From contig JAPCJN010000049.1 of the NCBI GenBank assembly GCA_027886925.1, positions 1 through 13,239 of the forward strand: a DNA stretch of 13,239 bases, given 5' to 3'. The notes below the pieces were generated by a model. It saw only the letters and a program-made list of their open reading frames with translations. It did no database searches and was not told the origin of the DNA. A program made the translations under genes and the position numbers. Position 1 is the first letter of the stretch. Each line of letters starts with the position of its first letter. This stretch comes from Nitrososphaerota archaeon. Its GTDB lineage: Archaea; Thermoproteota; Nitrososphaeria; Nitrososphaerales; UBA183. Of this stretch, positions 6,446 through 13,238 are shown one piece after another.

Positions 6446-7810
6446 GTGACGAACAAAGTCGCGGTCATAGGCTTGGACTCTGTCCCACCGGAACTCCTTT
6501 TCGACAAACTCCTGGACGACCTCCCCAACTTCAAGAAGATATACCAGAAGGGCCTGCACGGCAAGCTGAGGACTTGCGACCCTCCCATCACCGTGCCCGC
6601 CTGGATGGTCATGATGACGGGGAAGAACCCCGGCGAGCTCGGGATCTACGGGTTCAAGCACCGAAGGGGCTTTTCTTACAACGACGGATACATCGTCACA
6701 TCGTCCAACGTGCACGAAAAGACGGTGTGGGAGGTGCTGTCGGACAAGGGGCGCAGATCTGTGATTTTGGGGGTCCCGCCTGGATACCCCGTCAAGCACG
6801 TGACGAACGCCGAGACGGTCTCCTGCTTTTTGACGCCGTCCACGGATAGGCCTTTCACAAACCCGGAGGAGCTGAGGGACGAGGTCATCAAGGCGGCCGG
6901 CGGGAATTACGTCTTCGACGTGACGTTCCGGACCGACAAGAGGTCCGATGTCAAGAAAGAGCTCTTCGAGATGACGGAGAAGAGGTTCGACGTCGCGGAG
7001 TACCTGGCCAAGAACAAGCGGTGGGACTTTTTCATGATGCACGAGATAGGGTTCGACAGGCTCCACCACGCATTCTGGAAGTTCTTCGATCCCAGGCACC
7101 CCAAATACGAGGAAGGCAACCAATATGAGAGAATCGACCTCGAATATTACTCGATGGTAGACAGGAGGATAGGAAGGCTGCTCCCGCTCTTCGGGGAAGA
7201 TTGCGCCACGTTTATCGTATCTGACCACGGATCCAAGGCCATGCAGGGAGGGTTCTGCGTCAACCAGTGGCTGGAGAAGGAGGGTTACTTGACTTTCAAG
7301 ACCAAGGCGACGAAGCCGACGGAGCTCGAAAAGGCTGAGATCGACTGGAGCAGGACAAAGGCCTGGGGATGGGGGGGTTACTACGCGAGGATATTCTTCA
7401 ACGTCAAGGGGAGGGAGGCCCAAGGGATAGTCGACCCGGCCAAACTGGAGAGCGAGAGGAACGAGCTCAAGCGGAGATTTGCGATGATCAACGACCATAA
7501 CGGCAAGCGGATGAAGAACACTGTCTTCGAGCCCGCCGAGCTCTATGGGGCCACGGTAGGGGATAAGCCCGACCTTATGGTCTATTTCGACGACCTCGAC
7601 TGGCGCTCAATCGGGAGCGTCGGGCACCCTTCCTTGTATCTCTTCGAGAACGACACTGGACCTGACGATTCTGTCCACTCGATGGATGGGATATTCATGA
7701 TGAACGTGCCTGGGCGCGACCTGAAAGGGCGCGAGCTTATGGGGATGAGAGCAGAGGAGATGGCGTTCGACGGAAGAGTGATCACGGGCGCGCTGGAGGC
7801 GACGAAATGA
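6446..7810 (+). CDS. Alkaline-phosphatase-superfamily phosphodiesterase/nucleotide pyrophosphatase
   Basis: Type I phosphodiesterase/nucleotide pyrophosphatase fold (PF01663-like). Numbering from the upstream GTG at 6437: metal ligand D14 in VIGLDS; nucleophile T52 in DPPITVPAW; D207 and H211 in FDRLHH; D263-H264 in VSDHGS; H414 in VHSMDG. These are the expected two-metal ligands with a Thr nucleophile, which points to a phosphodiesterase or phosphomutase rather than a sulfatase. No signal peptide, so probably cytoplasmic. Start: GTG 6446 has GGTGA at 6436-6440, an ideal archaeal ribosome site with 5-base spacing; GTG 6437 (457 residues) is possible but would use that site as its own start. 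The stop overlaps the APS kinase start by 4 bases, so the two are translationally coupled. Substrate unknown: APS, PAPS, PAP or a sugar nucleotide are guesses from context. Confidence 0.88.
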   Translation: MTNKVAVIGLDSVPPELLFDKLLDDLPNFKKIYQKGLHGKLRTCDPPITVPAWMVMMTGKNPGELGIYGFKHRRGFSYNDGYIVTSSNVHEKTVWEVLSDKGRRSVILGVPPGYPVKHVTNAETVSCFLTPSTDRPFTNPEELRDEVIKAAGGNYVFDVTFRTDKRSDVKKELFEMTEKRFDVAEYLAKNKRWDFFMMHEIGFDRLHHAFWKFFDPRHPKYEEGNQYERIDLEYYSMVDRRIGRLLPLFGEDCATFIVSDHGSKAMQGGFCVNQWLEKEGYLTFKTKATKPTELEKAEIDWSRTKAWGWGGYYARIFFNVKGREAQGIVDPAKLESERNELKRRFAMINDHNGKRMKNTVFEPAELYGATVGDKPDLMVYFDDLDWRSIGSVGHPSLYLFENDTGPDDSVHSMDGIFMMNVPGRDLKGRELMGMRAEEMAFDGRVITGALEATK

Positions 7811-8352
7811 GCAAGGCCGACGGTGCAGGGTTCACTCTGTGGATGACCGGCCTTTCGGGATCCGGCAAGTCTACGCTCGCGGCCATCCTCAAAACAAAGC
7901 TCGAGGAGAGGGGAAAGCTGGTCGAGATACTCGACGGGGACGAGGTTAGAAAGGGCCTATCGAGAGACCTTGGTCTTTCAAGAGAGCACAGGGAAGAGCA
8001 TGCCTGGCGCGTCTCCTTCGTCTCTAAGCTCCTGTCGAGGAACAACGTCGTGGCGATAGTCTCTCTGATCTCCCCATATCGCACCTCGAGGGAAGCAGCG
8101 AAACAAATGATAGGCCCCGAGAGGTTCGTCGAAGTCTACGTCAAGGCGTCGCTGCAGGCCTGCGAGAAGAGAGATCCCAAAGGGCTATACTTGAAGGCAC
8201 GCAAGGGCGAGATTACGAACATGACCGGGATACAGGACCCATACGAAGAGCCGATCAACCCGGACATTGTGGTCGAGACCGAAAACGGAACTCCCGAGGA
8301 GAGCGCCGAAAAGGTGATGGGAGAGCTCCTGAAGCTGCACAGATTGGACTGA
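7807..8352 (+). CDS. cysC: Adenylyl-sulfate kinase (APS kinase)
   Basis: 181 residues. It phosphorylates the 3'-hydroxyl of APS with ATP to give PAPS, in the cytoplasm. Motifs: P-loop GLSGSGKST (15-23), DGDEVRKGLSRDLG (43-56; usual DGDNVR), the APS-binding region ISPYRTSR (about 88-95), and the lid KGLYLKARKGEI with TGIQDPYEEP. The usual ENIRR motif reads EHAWR here, a modest departure. Start: ATG 7807 overlaps the upstream stop (ATGA) and has GGAGG at 7795-7799, the best ribosome site in the window. Together with sat it gives a complete PAPS-forming pair. No PAPS reductase or sulfotransferase is visible nearby. Confidence 0.96.
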   Translation: MSKADGAGFTLWMTGLSGSGKSTLAAILKTKLEERGKLVEILDGDEVRKGLSRDLGLSREHREEHAWRVSFVSKLLSRNNVVAIVSLISPYRTSREAAKQMIGPERFVEVYVKASLQACEKRDPKGLYLKARKGEITNMTGIQDPYEEPINPDIVVETENGTPEESAEKVMGELLKLHRLD

Positions 8353-8380
8353 GGGATGAGTTCGTCCAATCCACTAAGAA

Positions 8381-8433
8381 ACTAATTAGCCAAATCGAGC
8401 GCAGGTCATCCAATCGCGCCTCAAAGCTAAAAT
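8381..8433 (+). promoter_or_regulatory. Promoter-like AT stretches before the plus-strand glycosyltransferase
   Basis: The 125-base gap after cysC has ACTAATTAG (8381-8389) and GCTAAAAT (8426-8433, with CAAA upstream). The second predicts transcription from about 8457 and a leader near 20 bases. The gap otherwise holds nothing I can name. Confidence 0.35.
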
Positions 8434-8477
8434 GCCGTAGAACCGGGCAGTCGCGACAGGTTTCCGATAAGATTACC

Positions 8478-9737
8478 ATGGCGGCACAATCTAACACGGA
8501 GAACGAGACTGCACAACAACCACTCAAGGACTGGGTACTGTTTGTCACTAACCACTTCACGCACCTTGTAGTCGAGGCGCAGACGGCCTCACCGAGGCAT
8601 CACCTCGCGAGGAAACTCGCGGAGAAAGGTCAGAGGCTATTGGTCTACTGCCCTTTGGGCACTCACAAAGGGAACCCTCTTCAGGACTTTGTCGCCAACC
8701 TCAAGCCTCGGAGGTACTCGCGTGGGAACACCACGTACCTCTTCCCTCCCTTGCTCGTGACGCCTAGCAGCGTCGGGACGGTATCCACGCTCGTCTTCGG
8801 AACGATCTTCATTCTCCTATATCTCACGCTCACGCGCTTGAAAGTGTCCGCGCAATACTGCACTACGACCCTAGTGGGATCGGTCAGCGCAGTGATCAGG
8901 ATGCGACTGAAGATTCCGCTCGTCGCGAACTACGGTGACCCTGACTTTGCGAGGGAGTTCGGTCTGGCCCGGACAGGTTTCAGGTTTTGCGAGAATCTGG
9001 TCATGACGCGCCACAACGCGCACTCGATGGTTTACGTAGACGAGGTCGTGGGAAAATACATCGAGAACAACTTTCCAGTTGAGGACGCGTTCTTCCTGCC
9101 CAATGGCGGCTACGAGACTGGATTTCAGCCGCCGTCCGCAGACTCACCTGAAGTAGTCGAGCTCAAGAGGAAGCTCGGACTGGAAGGCAAGTCGGTCGTC
9201 CTCTACGCGGGTCAGCTCACGGCCGTGTATAGGCTTGACATATTGGTCGAATCCGCGCCTTACGTCATCTCCAAGGTCCCGAATGTCAGGTTTCTAATCA
9301 TAGGTAATGGGCCGACAAAGTCGACGCTGCAAGCGTCAGTGAAGAACTCTCGCTTGGAAGACTACTTCATCTTCACAGGGTCAGTCCAGTACACGTCGTT
9401 GAGCCCATACCTCATGATGTCCGACCTCTGCGTGCAACTGCTCAACGATTGGTGCATGGGAACCAAGGTCGTGATGTACATGGTCCACCGGAAGGCGATC
9501 ATCTCAAGCGGCAGCTGGTTCGACCAATACGGCGAATTCCTCAAGAATGAGGATAACGCCATTTTGATTCCTCCCGACGCGGAGACCTTCGGCAAGGAAG
9601 CGGTAAGGATCCTCCAGGATCCGGGTATGCGGTCCCGGCTCGGCGAATCTGCCTGGAGGACCATAAGCCCGTACACGTGGGACAAACATGCGGACGAAAC
9701 GATCAGGCTGCTGAAGGCCTCGACCGGTCAGGCATGA
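8478..9737 (+). CDS. GT-B fold glycosyltransferase, GT4-like (atypical)
   Basis: 419 residues. The N-terminal acceptor domain (about 18-200) includes HHLARKLAEKGQRLLVYCP and a hydrophobic segment (about 99-118) that may associate with the membrane. The C-terminal nucleotide-sugar domain starts near 237 with VVLYAGQLTAVYRLDIL, then FLIIGNGP (272-279), FIFTGSVQY and SPYLMMSDLCV. These follow GT4 order. Odd: the usual motif like GTKVxEYMAxGKPVI reads GTKVVMYMVHRKAII (328-342), so the conserved Glu contacting the donor sugar is Met333 and the Gly before Lys is lost. The enzyme may use a different donor geometry or have lost activity. It transfers a sugar onto an unknown acceptor in surface-glycan or lipid-linked glycan assembly. 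Start: ATG 8478; no clear ribosome site. Confidence 0.85.
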   Translation: MAAQSNTENETAQQPLKDWVLFVTNHFTHLVVEAQTASPRHHLARKLAEKGQRLLVYCPLGTHKGNPLQDFVANLKPRRYSRGNTTYLFPPLLVTPSSVGTVSTLVFGTIFILLYLTLTRLKVSAQYCTTTLVGSVSAVIRMRLKIPLVANYGDPDFAREFGLARTGFRFCENLVMTRHNAHSMVYVDEVVGKYIENNFPVEDAFFLPNGGYETGFQPPSADSPEVVELKRKLGLEGKSVVLYAGQLTAVYRLDILVESAPYVISKVPNVRFLIIGNGPTKSTLQASVKNSRLEDYFIFTGSVQYTSLSPYLMMSDLCVQLLNDWCMGTKVVMYMVHRKAIISSGSWFDQYGEFLKNEDNAILIPPDAETFGKEAVRILQDPGMRSRLGESAWRTISPYTWDKHADETIRLLKASTGQA

Positions 9738-9769
9738 GGTCTCGGACAGGTCCCAGTTCGAGCGATTTT

Positions 9770-10519
9770 CTATCCCGTCTTCTTGGCTATGCACCAAGTC
9801 ATTATGTAGTTCATCTGGTCGCCATATTCGTAAATCCCGAGGCGTTTGGCTTCGTGCTTGGAGATCGGGTCGCTCCCTTCCGGTCCTCTGTCCGAATGGC
9901 CATAGGCCATCCTGAGGACTTTCGCGCTCCCCCATCCTTCCGATGACACGATCTTGAAGTTCTCGAAGATGATGCGAAGCCCTTCGGGAGAGAAGCGATA
10001 GTAGTCTTCGTAGACCCCGAATTTGTGCAAGGGGTAGACGAATACCGAGGTGCAGATCGAGAGCCCGTCCGGACGTAGCACGCGTTTGATCTCATCTGCG
10101 GCTCTCCATGGATGTTTCAGGTGTTCGAATACCTGGTCCAAGATGATGACGTCATACGACCCGTCGCGGTAGGGCAAGCCCTCGACGTCTACCGCCGGGT
10201 AATTTGGGGCGATCTCGACGGTTGCGCCGAGCGATTCCAGGGTCCTAGCGATCGTCCCCTCGCTCCCCCCTACTTCGATGGCTACCTTGCTTCTGAAGTA
10301 GTCAGTTCCGACGTCGTTCCTGAGCGAAGACGCAATCGCCTGATACATTGGCACTCTCAGCCAGTTTACCGAGGAGTCCAGCATGGTCTGGTCGACCTCG
10401 CCGGACACGGGCGTTATGGGTCGTTTTTTTGGAATGGGCATGACCTGGAGTTCGATGCCGAATCTCCTGCAAGCAGACTGCATGAGCCTGGTCAGTCTCA
10501 AGAGAGATTCTTTGCTCAA
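9770..10519 (-). CDS. Class I SAM-dependent methyltransferase
   Basis: 249 residues, Methyltransf_11-like. Motif I is VAIEVGGSEGTIA (79-91). The acidic cofactor-binding position and LPYRDGSYDVIILDQVFEHL (115-134) follow, then LRPDGLSI (148-155). The roughly 65-residue N-terminal extension and Tyr-rich C-terminal part (VYEDYYRFSPEGLRIIF) resemble methyltransferases found in sugar and polysaccharide clusters. Probable O-methylation of a sugar or glycan intermediate; substrate unproven. Start: TTG 10519 is the first codon possible after an in-frame TAA just upstream; ATG at residue 13 is the alternative. It lies 52 bases after the minus-strand glycosyltransferase, with a perfect hairpin in the gap, and ends 32 bases from the converging plus-strand glycosyltransferase. 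Confidence 0.88.
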   Translation of the reverse strand: MSKESLLRLTRLMQSACRRFGIELQVMPIPKKRPITPVSGEVDQTMLDSSVNWLRVPMYQAIASSLRNDVGTDYFRSKVAIEVGGSEGTIARTLESLGATVEIAPNYPAVDVEGLPYRDGSYDVIILDQVFEHLKHPWRAADEIKRVLRPDGLSICTSVFVYPLHKFGVYEDYYRFSPEGLRIIFENFKIVSSEGWGSAKVLRMAYGHSDRGPEGSDPISKHEAKRLGIYEYGDQMNYIMTWCIAKKTG

Positions 10520-10525
10520 GTCTTA

Positions 10526-10551
10526 CCCGATGGTTCTTCGGAACCATCGGG
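10526..10551. other. Perfect hairpin between glycosyltransferase and methyltransferase genes
   Basis: CCCGATGGTTC (10526-10536), loop TTCG (10537-10540), GAACCATCGGG (10541-10551): 11 perfect pairs. Read on the plus strand the loop is C(UUCG)G, an exceptionally stable tetraloop. On the minus strand, where the flanking genes are transcribed, the loop is CGAA. It ends about 6 bases before the methyltransferase TTG start. No T-run follows on the minus strand, so it is not a typical archaeal terminator. It may set relative expression, be an mRNA processing site, or block antisense transcription. Confidence 0.8.
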
Positions 10552-10571
10552 GAGCTAATAAGCTGACCGAG

Positions 10572-11810
10572 CTACTTTTTGATTATTTCTCGGTAGACCT
10601 CCTCCAACCGCAGACCAGCGTATTCCAGCGTGAAACCGGCCGAAAATGCGCGTCCTTCTCTGCCCTTCCTTTCGAGGAAATCGGAGTTTCGAGCGTATTC
10701 GAGAAGAGTCGTTCCTCCACTCTTTGGATCTGTCTCGACGAGGAATCCCCCATATTGTTCTGTCTCGTCGGTCGGGTTCCGCTTGAAGGCGACGACCGGT
10801 CTGGAACACGCAAAGGCCTCGATCGTGACAGACCCTTCGTTGAGCCGCTCCAGAGGATATGGGAGGAAGAACAGGTCGGTCGCCGAAAAGTAGCTCGGGA
10901 GTCGGGGATGCGGTATATGCCCATACACCTTCACCAGATCGGAGAGGCCGTTATCGACCACGTATTGTCTGAGGTCTTCTTCTCCAGGTCCCCACCCCAC
11001 TATGTGTAGGAGAGAGTCGCCCATCCCTTGCCGCACCGCCTCGGCGAATATTTCGACCATGAGAAACGGGTCTTTTGCGAGGCCAATCGAATGACGGCGC
11101 GGTATGAACGTCACAGACAAGAGGTTCTTCTTTCCAGGGTCCATCCCGAGTTCTCTCTGCGACTTTGATTTGTCAAGCTCGTGAAAGACGTCTTGGTCGA
11201 TTATCGGGGCGTCGAAATTCCGGAGCTTGTCTGGCCTCACACCGAGATAGTTCGTGAGGGCTCGGACTTCTGACTTGTAGTCGCCGACGAGGATCGCTCT
11301 CGTCGCTCCGAATCCAGGACCGAGCGCCAGTTTCCAGAGAGGCTTCGCGAAGCTACCGCTCGGCAGCGAGCCACCCGTGTACTGGGCAACAGTCGCGAAG
11401 CGATGCGCGGCGACGAAGGAAGGCACGAAGAATAGAGAGTAATAGCTCGAATAGTGCAACACGTCAATTCCGTCGATCGACGCCTCCTTGATCAAATTAA
11501 GGGTGAAGCTTGGACCGAGGAGCGGCCTGAGAGTCGTGGTGTAGCCTGCCTCGTACTTTTTCGGTCTCAAGAGAGTTCTAGGAGCAAGGACTCGTTTGTA
11601 GGCCGGGACCCTTTTCACAACGTGCCCGAACTTGTGAAGATAGCTTTTCGTCTTTGAGACGCCTATGGAGGGGACATACTTGACGCATTGGTGGCCTCTC
11701 CTTCGGAGAGCGAGGCAGTAAAGGTCGAGATACGATTCCCAGTCCAGGGACTTTTCCCAAGGTAAGAAGCGACCATCGAGAAGCTCGGTTACGACGAACC
11801 CGATGTTCAA
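10572..11810 (-). CDS. GT4 family glycosyltransferase
   Basis: 412 residues, GT-B fold. N-terminal acceptor domain: MNIGFVVTELLDG start, LALRRRGHQCVKYVP, GIDVLHYSSYYS (114-125). C-terminal donor domain: NLLSVTFIPRRHSIGLAKDP (229-248), LHIVGWGPGEEDL (268-280), VKVYGHIPHPRLPSYFSATDLFFLPY (293-318), and NEGSVTIEAFACSRPVVAF (324-342). The last is the donor-binding region, with E325 and E331 standing for the GT4 Glu pair. It transfers a sugar from a nucleotide donor in surface-glycan assembly; sugar and acceptor unknown. Start: TTG 11810, with a TATA-like box (CTCTAAATAGAC on the minus strand, 11839-11850) about 35 bases upstream, implying a near-leaderless mRNA. First gene of a two-gene minus-strand unit with the methyltransferase. 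Confidence 0.9.
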   Translation of the reverse strand: MNIGFVVTELLDGRFLPWEKSLDWESYLDLYCLALRRRGHQCVKYVPSIGVSKTKSYLHKFGHVVKRVPAYKRVLAPRTLLRPKKYEAGYTTTLRPLLGPSFTLNLIKEASIDGIDVLHYSSYYSLFFVPSFVAAHRFATVAQYTGGSLPSGSFAKPLWKLALGPGFGATRAILVGDYKSEVRALTNYLGVRPDKLRNFDAPIIDQDVFHELDKSKSQRELGMDPGKKNLLSVTFIPRRHSIGLAKDPFLMVEIFAEAVRQGMGDSLLHIVGWGPGEEDLRQYVVDNGLSDLVKVYGHIPHPRLPSYFSATDLFFLPYPLERLNEGSVTIEAFACSRPVVAFKRNPTDETEQYGGFLVETDPKSGGTTLLEYARNSDFLERKGREGRAFSAGFTLEYAGLRLEEVYREIIKK

Positions 11811-11838
11811 GATTGAATTGAAGCAGTTTCGCTGAAAT

Positions 11839-11880
11839 GTCTATTTAGAGTTGAGCCCTGAATAGATAGGCTTAAACTCG
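11839..11880. promoter_or_regulatory. Divergent promoter region with an inverted repeat
   Basis: The 116 bases between the minus-strand glycosyltransferase and the plus-strand dehydratase hold a minus-strand TATA-like box (11839-11850) and plus-strand candidates AATAGATA (11861-11868) and CTTAAAC (11871-11877). TCTATT (11840-11845) and AATAGA (11861-11866) form an inverted repeat with a 15-base centre, so one protein could bind across and control both directions. Confidence 0.45.
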
Positions 11881-11892
11881 CTGCGATTGCCC

Positions 11893-11955
11893 ATGCGCCC
11901 AGAAATGGCTGAAGGCCACGACGGATATGCTGCCACAGCAAGAAAGGAGAGCTGA
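11893..11955 (+). other. Possible 20-codon upstream ORF before the dehydratase
   Basis: ATG at 11893 opens a 20-codon frame (MRPEMAEGHDGYAATARKES) ending in TGA at 11953-11955, four bases before the preferred dehydratase start at 11960. The ATG lies roughly 20-29 bases from the TATA-like boxes, so it could head a leaderless mRNA and couple translation to the next gene. It may simply be chance. Confidence 0.25.
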
Positions 11956-11959
11956 GCCG

Positions 11960-13003
11960 ATGCAGAGCCATAGTGCAGGCAAGACCCCAGGCAAACGGAA
12001 CGCCTACGCCGGTGCGACCATCCTCATTACTGGCGGGACAGGGTCGATCGGTGGTGAGGTCCTTAGGACGCTTCTGAAATACTCACCAAAAAAGGTCATC
12101 GTGCTTTCAAACGACGAGAATGGTCTCTTCGAGACCAGAAGCGAGCTAGGGAACCGCGAGAATGTAGAGTTTAGGCTCAGTGACGTCAGGGACAGACGCA
12201 GCCTTGAGACCGCCATGAGAGATTGCGATTACGTGTTCCATGCGGCGGCGCTCAAACATGTGACCTTCTGCGAGAAGAACCCGTACGAGGCGGTCACGAC
12301 GAACATCATTGGCACGCAGAACGTCATCGATTGTGCGATAAAGTCGCAGGTTAAGAAGTTCGTCTTCATTAGCACAGACAAGGCGGTAAACCCGATCAGC
12401 ACTCTTGGCGCGACCAAACTTCTTGCGGAGAAACTGGTAATCAGCGCAAGCGGACAGACGGACAGCGTCGTCTTTTCGACCGTCAGGTTCGGCAACGTCG
12501 TCGGCAGCAGGGGGTCTGTGCTGATAATCTTCGAAAAACAAGTTCGTGAAGGCGGCCCTATCACGGTGACTGACCCTCAGATGACCAGATTCATAATGGC
12601 GCCGTCGGATGCCTCCGAACTCATACTCACAGCTGCCCAGCTTGCGAACTCAGGCGAGATATTCGTATTGAAAATGAAAGCGGTGCGCGTCGGCGAGCTT
12701 GCGGAGGCCGCGCGAACCTTCTTCTCAAAGCGCCTAGGCCGCGACCCTCATTCTGTGGAAATCAAGCAGATTGGGATACAACCTGGCGAGAAGATGCACG
12801 AAGAATTGATGAACGCGACTGAGACGAACAGTGCGATTGATTCTAATGATTTTTACATCGTCAATCCGAACCGCCCGGACGTAGGAAAAACGTCTCGCGG
12901 GAAGAGCGTCGTAAAGGGCTTCTCCTCAGCGAATGTAAGGCCTTTGAGAGCTTCGGAGATAGCCAAAGAGCTTTCACGCTTGTATGGCGACAAAGAATCG
13001 TGA
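11960..13003 (+). CDS. UDP-N-acetylhexosamine 4,6-dehydratase/epimerase-like enzyme (CapD/FlaA1/PseB-type SDR)
   Basis: Extended short-chain dehydrogenase of the Polysacc_synt_2 type. NAD(P) motif TGGTGSIG is at 35-42 (counted from ATG 11927), FHAAALKHV at 104-112, the STDKAVNP active-site loop at 149-156, RFGNVVGSRGSV at 187-198, DPQMTRF at 216-222 and PGEKMHEELM at 286-295, all hallmarks of the family that converts UDP-GlcNAc to 4-keto-6-deoxy (often 5-inverted) sugars. The catalytic Tyr of PseB/FlaA1 (Met in WbpM-type enzymes) is Leu160 here (LGATK), while Lys164 is kept. Start: ATG 11960 has AAGGAG at 11944-11949; ATG 11927 (358 residues) lacks a ribosome site. It probably makes a rare deoxy-amino sugar donor for the neighbouring glycosyltransferases; the exact product is not certain. 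Confidence 0.9.
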   Translation: MQSHSAGKTPGKRNAYAGATILITGGTGSIGGEVLRTLLKYSPKKVIVLSNDENGLFETRSELGNRENVEFRLSDVRDRRSLETAMRDCDYVFHAAALKHVTFCEKNPYEAVTTNIIGTQNVIDCAIKSQVKKFVFISTDKAVNPISTLGATKLLAEKLVISASGQTDSVVFSTVRFGNVVGSRGSVLIIFEKQVREGGPITVTDPQMTRFIMAPSDASELILTAAQLANSGEIFVLKMKAVRVGELAEAARTFFSKRLGRDPHSVEIKQIGIQPGEKMHEELMNATETNSAIDSNDFYIVNPNRPDVGKTSRGKSVVKGFSSANVRPLRASEIAKELSRLYGDKES

Positions 13004-13022
13004 TACCAAATATCTGGATCTA

Positions 13023-13053
13023 CGAGGTCGACCTCGCCGTGAACTAGATTTTT
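13023..13053 (+). terminator. Candidate terminator after the dehydratase
   Basis: CGAGGTCGACCTCG (13023-13036) is a perfect 14-base palindrome that can form a 5-pair hairpin. TTTTT follows at 13049-13053. It lies in the 61-base gap between converging genes. Archaeal termination relies mainly on T-tracts, so the T run may be the working part; the palindrome could equally be a protein site. Confidence 0.35.
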
Positions 13054-13064
13054 CCGTCCGAGCC

Positions 13065-13238
13065 CTATTGGAGCTTAGTGGCTACCACGCAGTATTGCCT
13101 TCCGTACTCTTCGGCTATTCCGATTCCGACTCTCTTCTGAACTTCCGCCGCGGCGAGGTTGACGCCTGACTTGGGATCGGGATCTTCAGGCTTGATCGAA
13201 GCAGGATACACGACCCGCGTCATCAGATAATACACCCC
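13065..13238 (-). CDS. C-terminal end of an unrecognised protein (right-edge partial, or small complete protein)
   Basis: Reading the minus strand from the right edge gives 57 open codons ending in TAG at 13065-13067. The peptide is natural-looking: YYLMTRVVYPAS, KPEDPDPKSGVNLAAAEVQK, RVGIGIAEEYGRQYCVVATK. It has a mix of charged and hydrophobic residues, a plausible amphipathic helix (NLAAAEVQKRV), and none of the Arg/Pro-rich look of shadow frames. Possible in-window starts are GTG at 13235 and ATG at 13223, but the frame stays open to the edge, so it may begin outside. Convergent with the dehydratase. I do not recognise the family. Confidence 0.55.
   Translation of the reverse strand, partial: GVYYLMTRVVYPASIKPEDPDPKSGVNLAAAEVQKRVGIGIAEEYGRQYCVVATKLQ

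Noticed and set aside
6359..7498. 379-codon open frame on the minus strand opposite the phosphodiesterase
   Set aside because: It is the antisense frame of a well-supported gene with full catalytic motifs; its peptide is Leu/Val/Arg/Pro-rich without domain signatures.
6446..7810. Reading the phosphodiesterase as a sulfatase
   Set aside because: Sulfatases use a modified Cys/Ser in a CxPSR-type motif; here the nucleophile position is Thr in ITVPAW.
10383..11009. 208-codon plus-strand frame spanning the methyltransferase/glycosyltransferase junction
   Set aside because: Antisense to two recognisable genes and to the hairpin; no domain content.
12984..13169. 61-codon plus-strand frame after the dehydratase
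   Set aside because: Overlaps the dehydratase end, crosses the palindrome, and is opposite the more natural minus-strand frame at 13065-13238.
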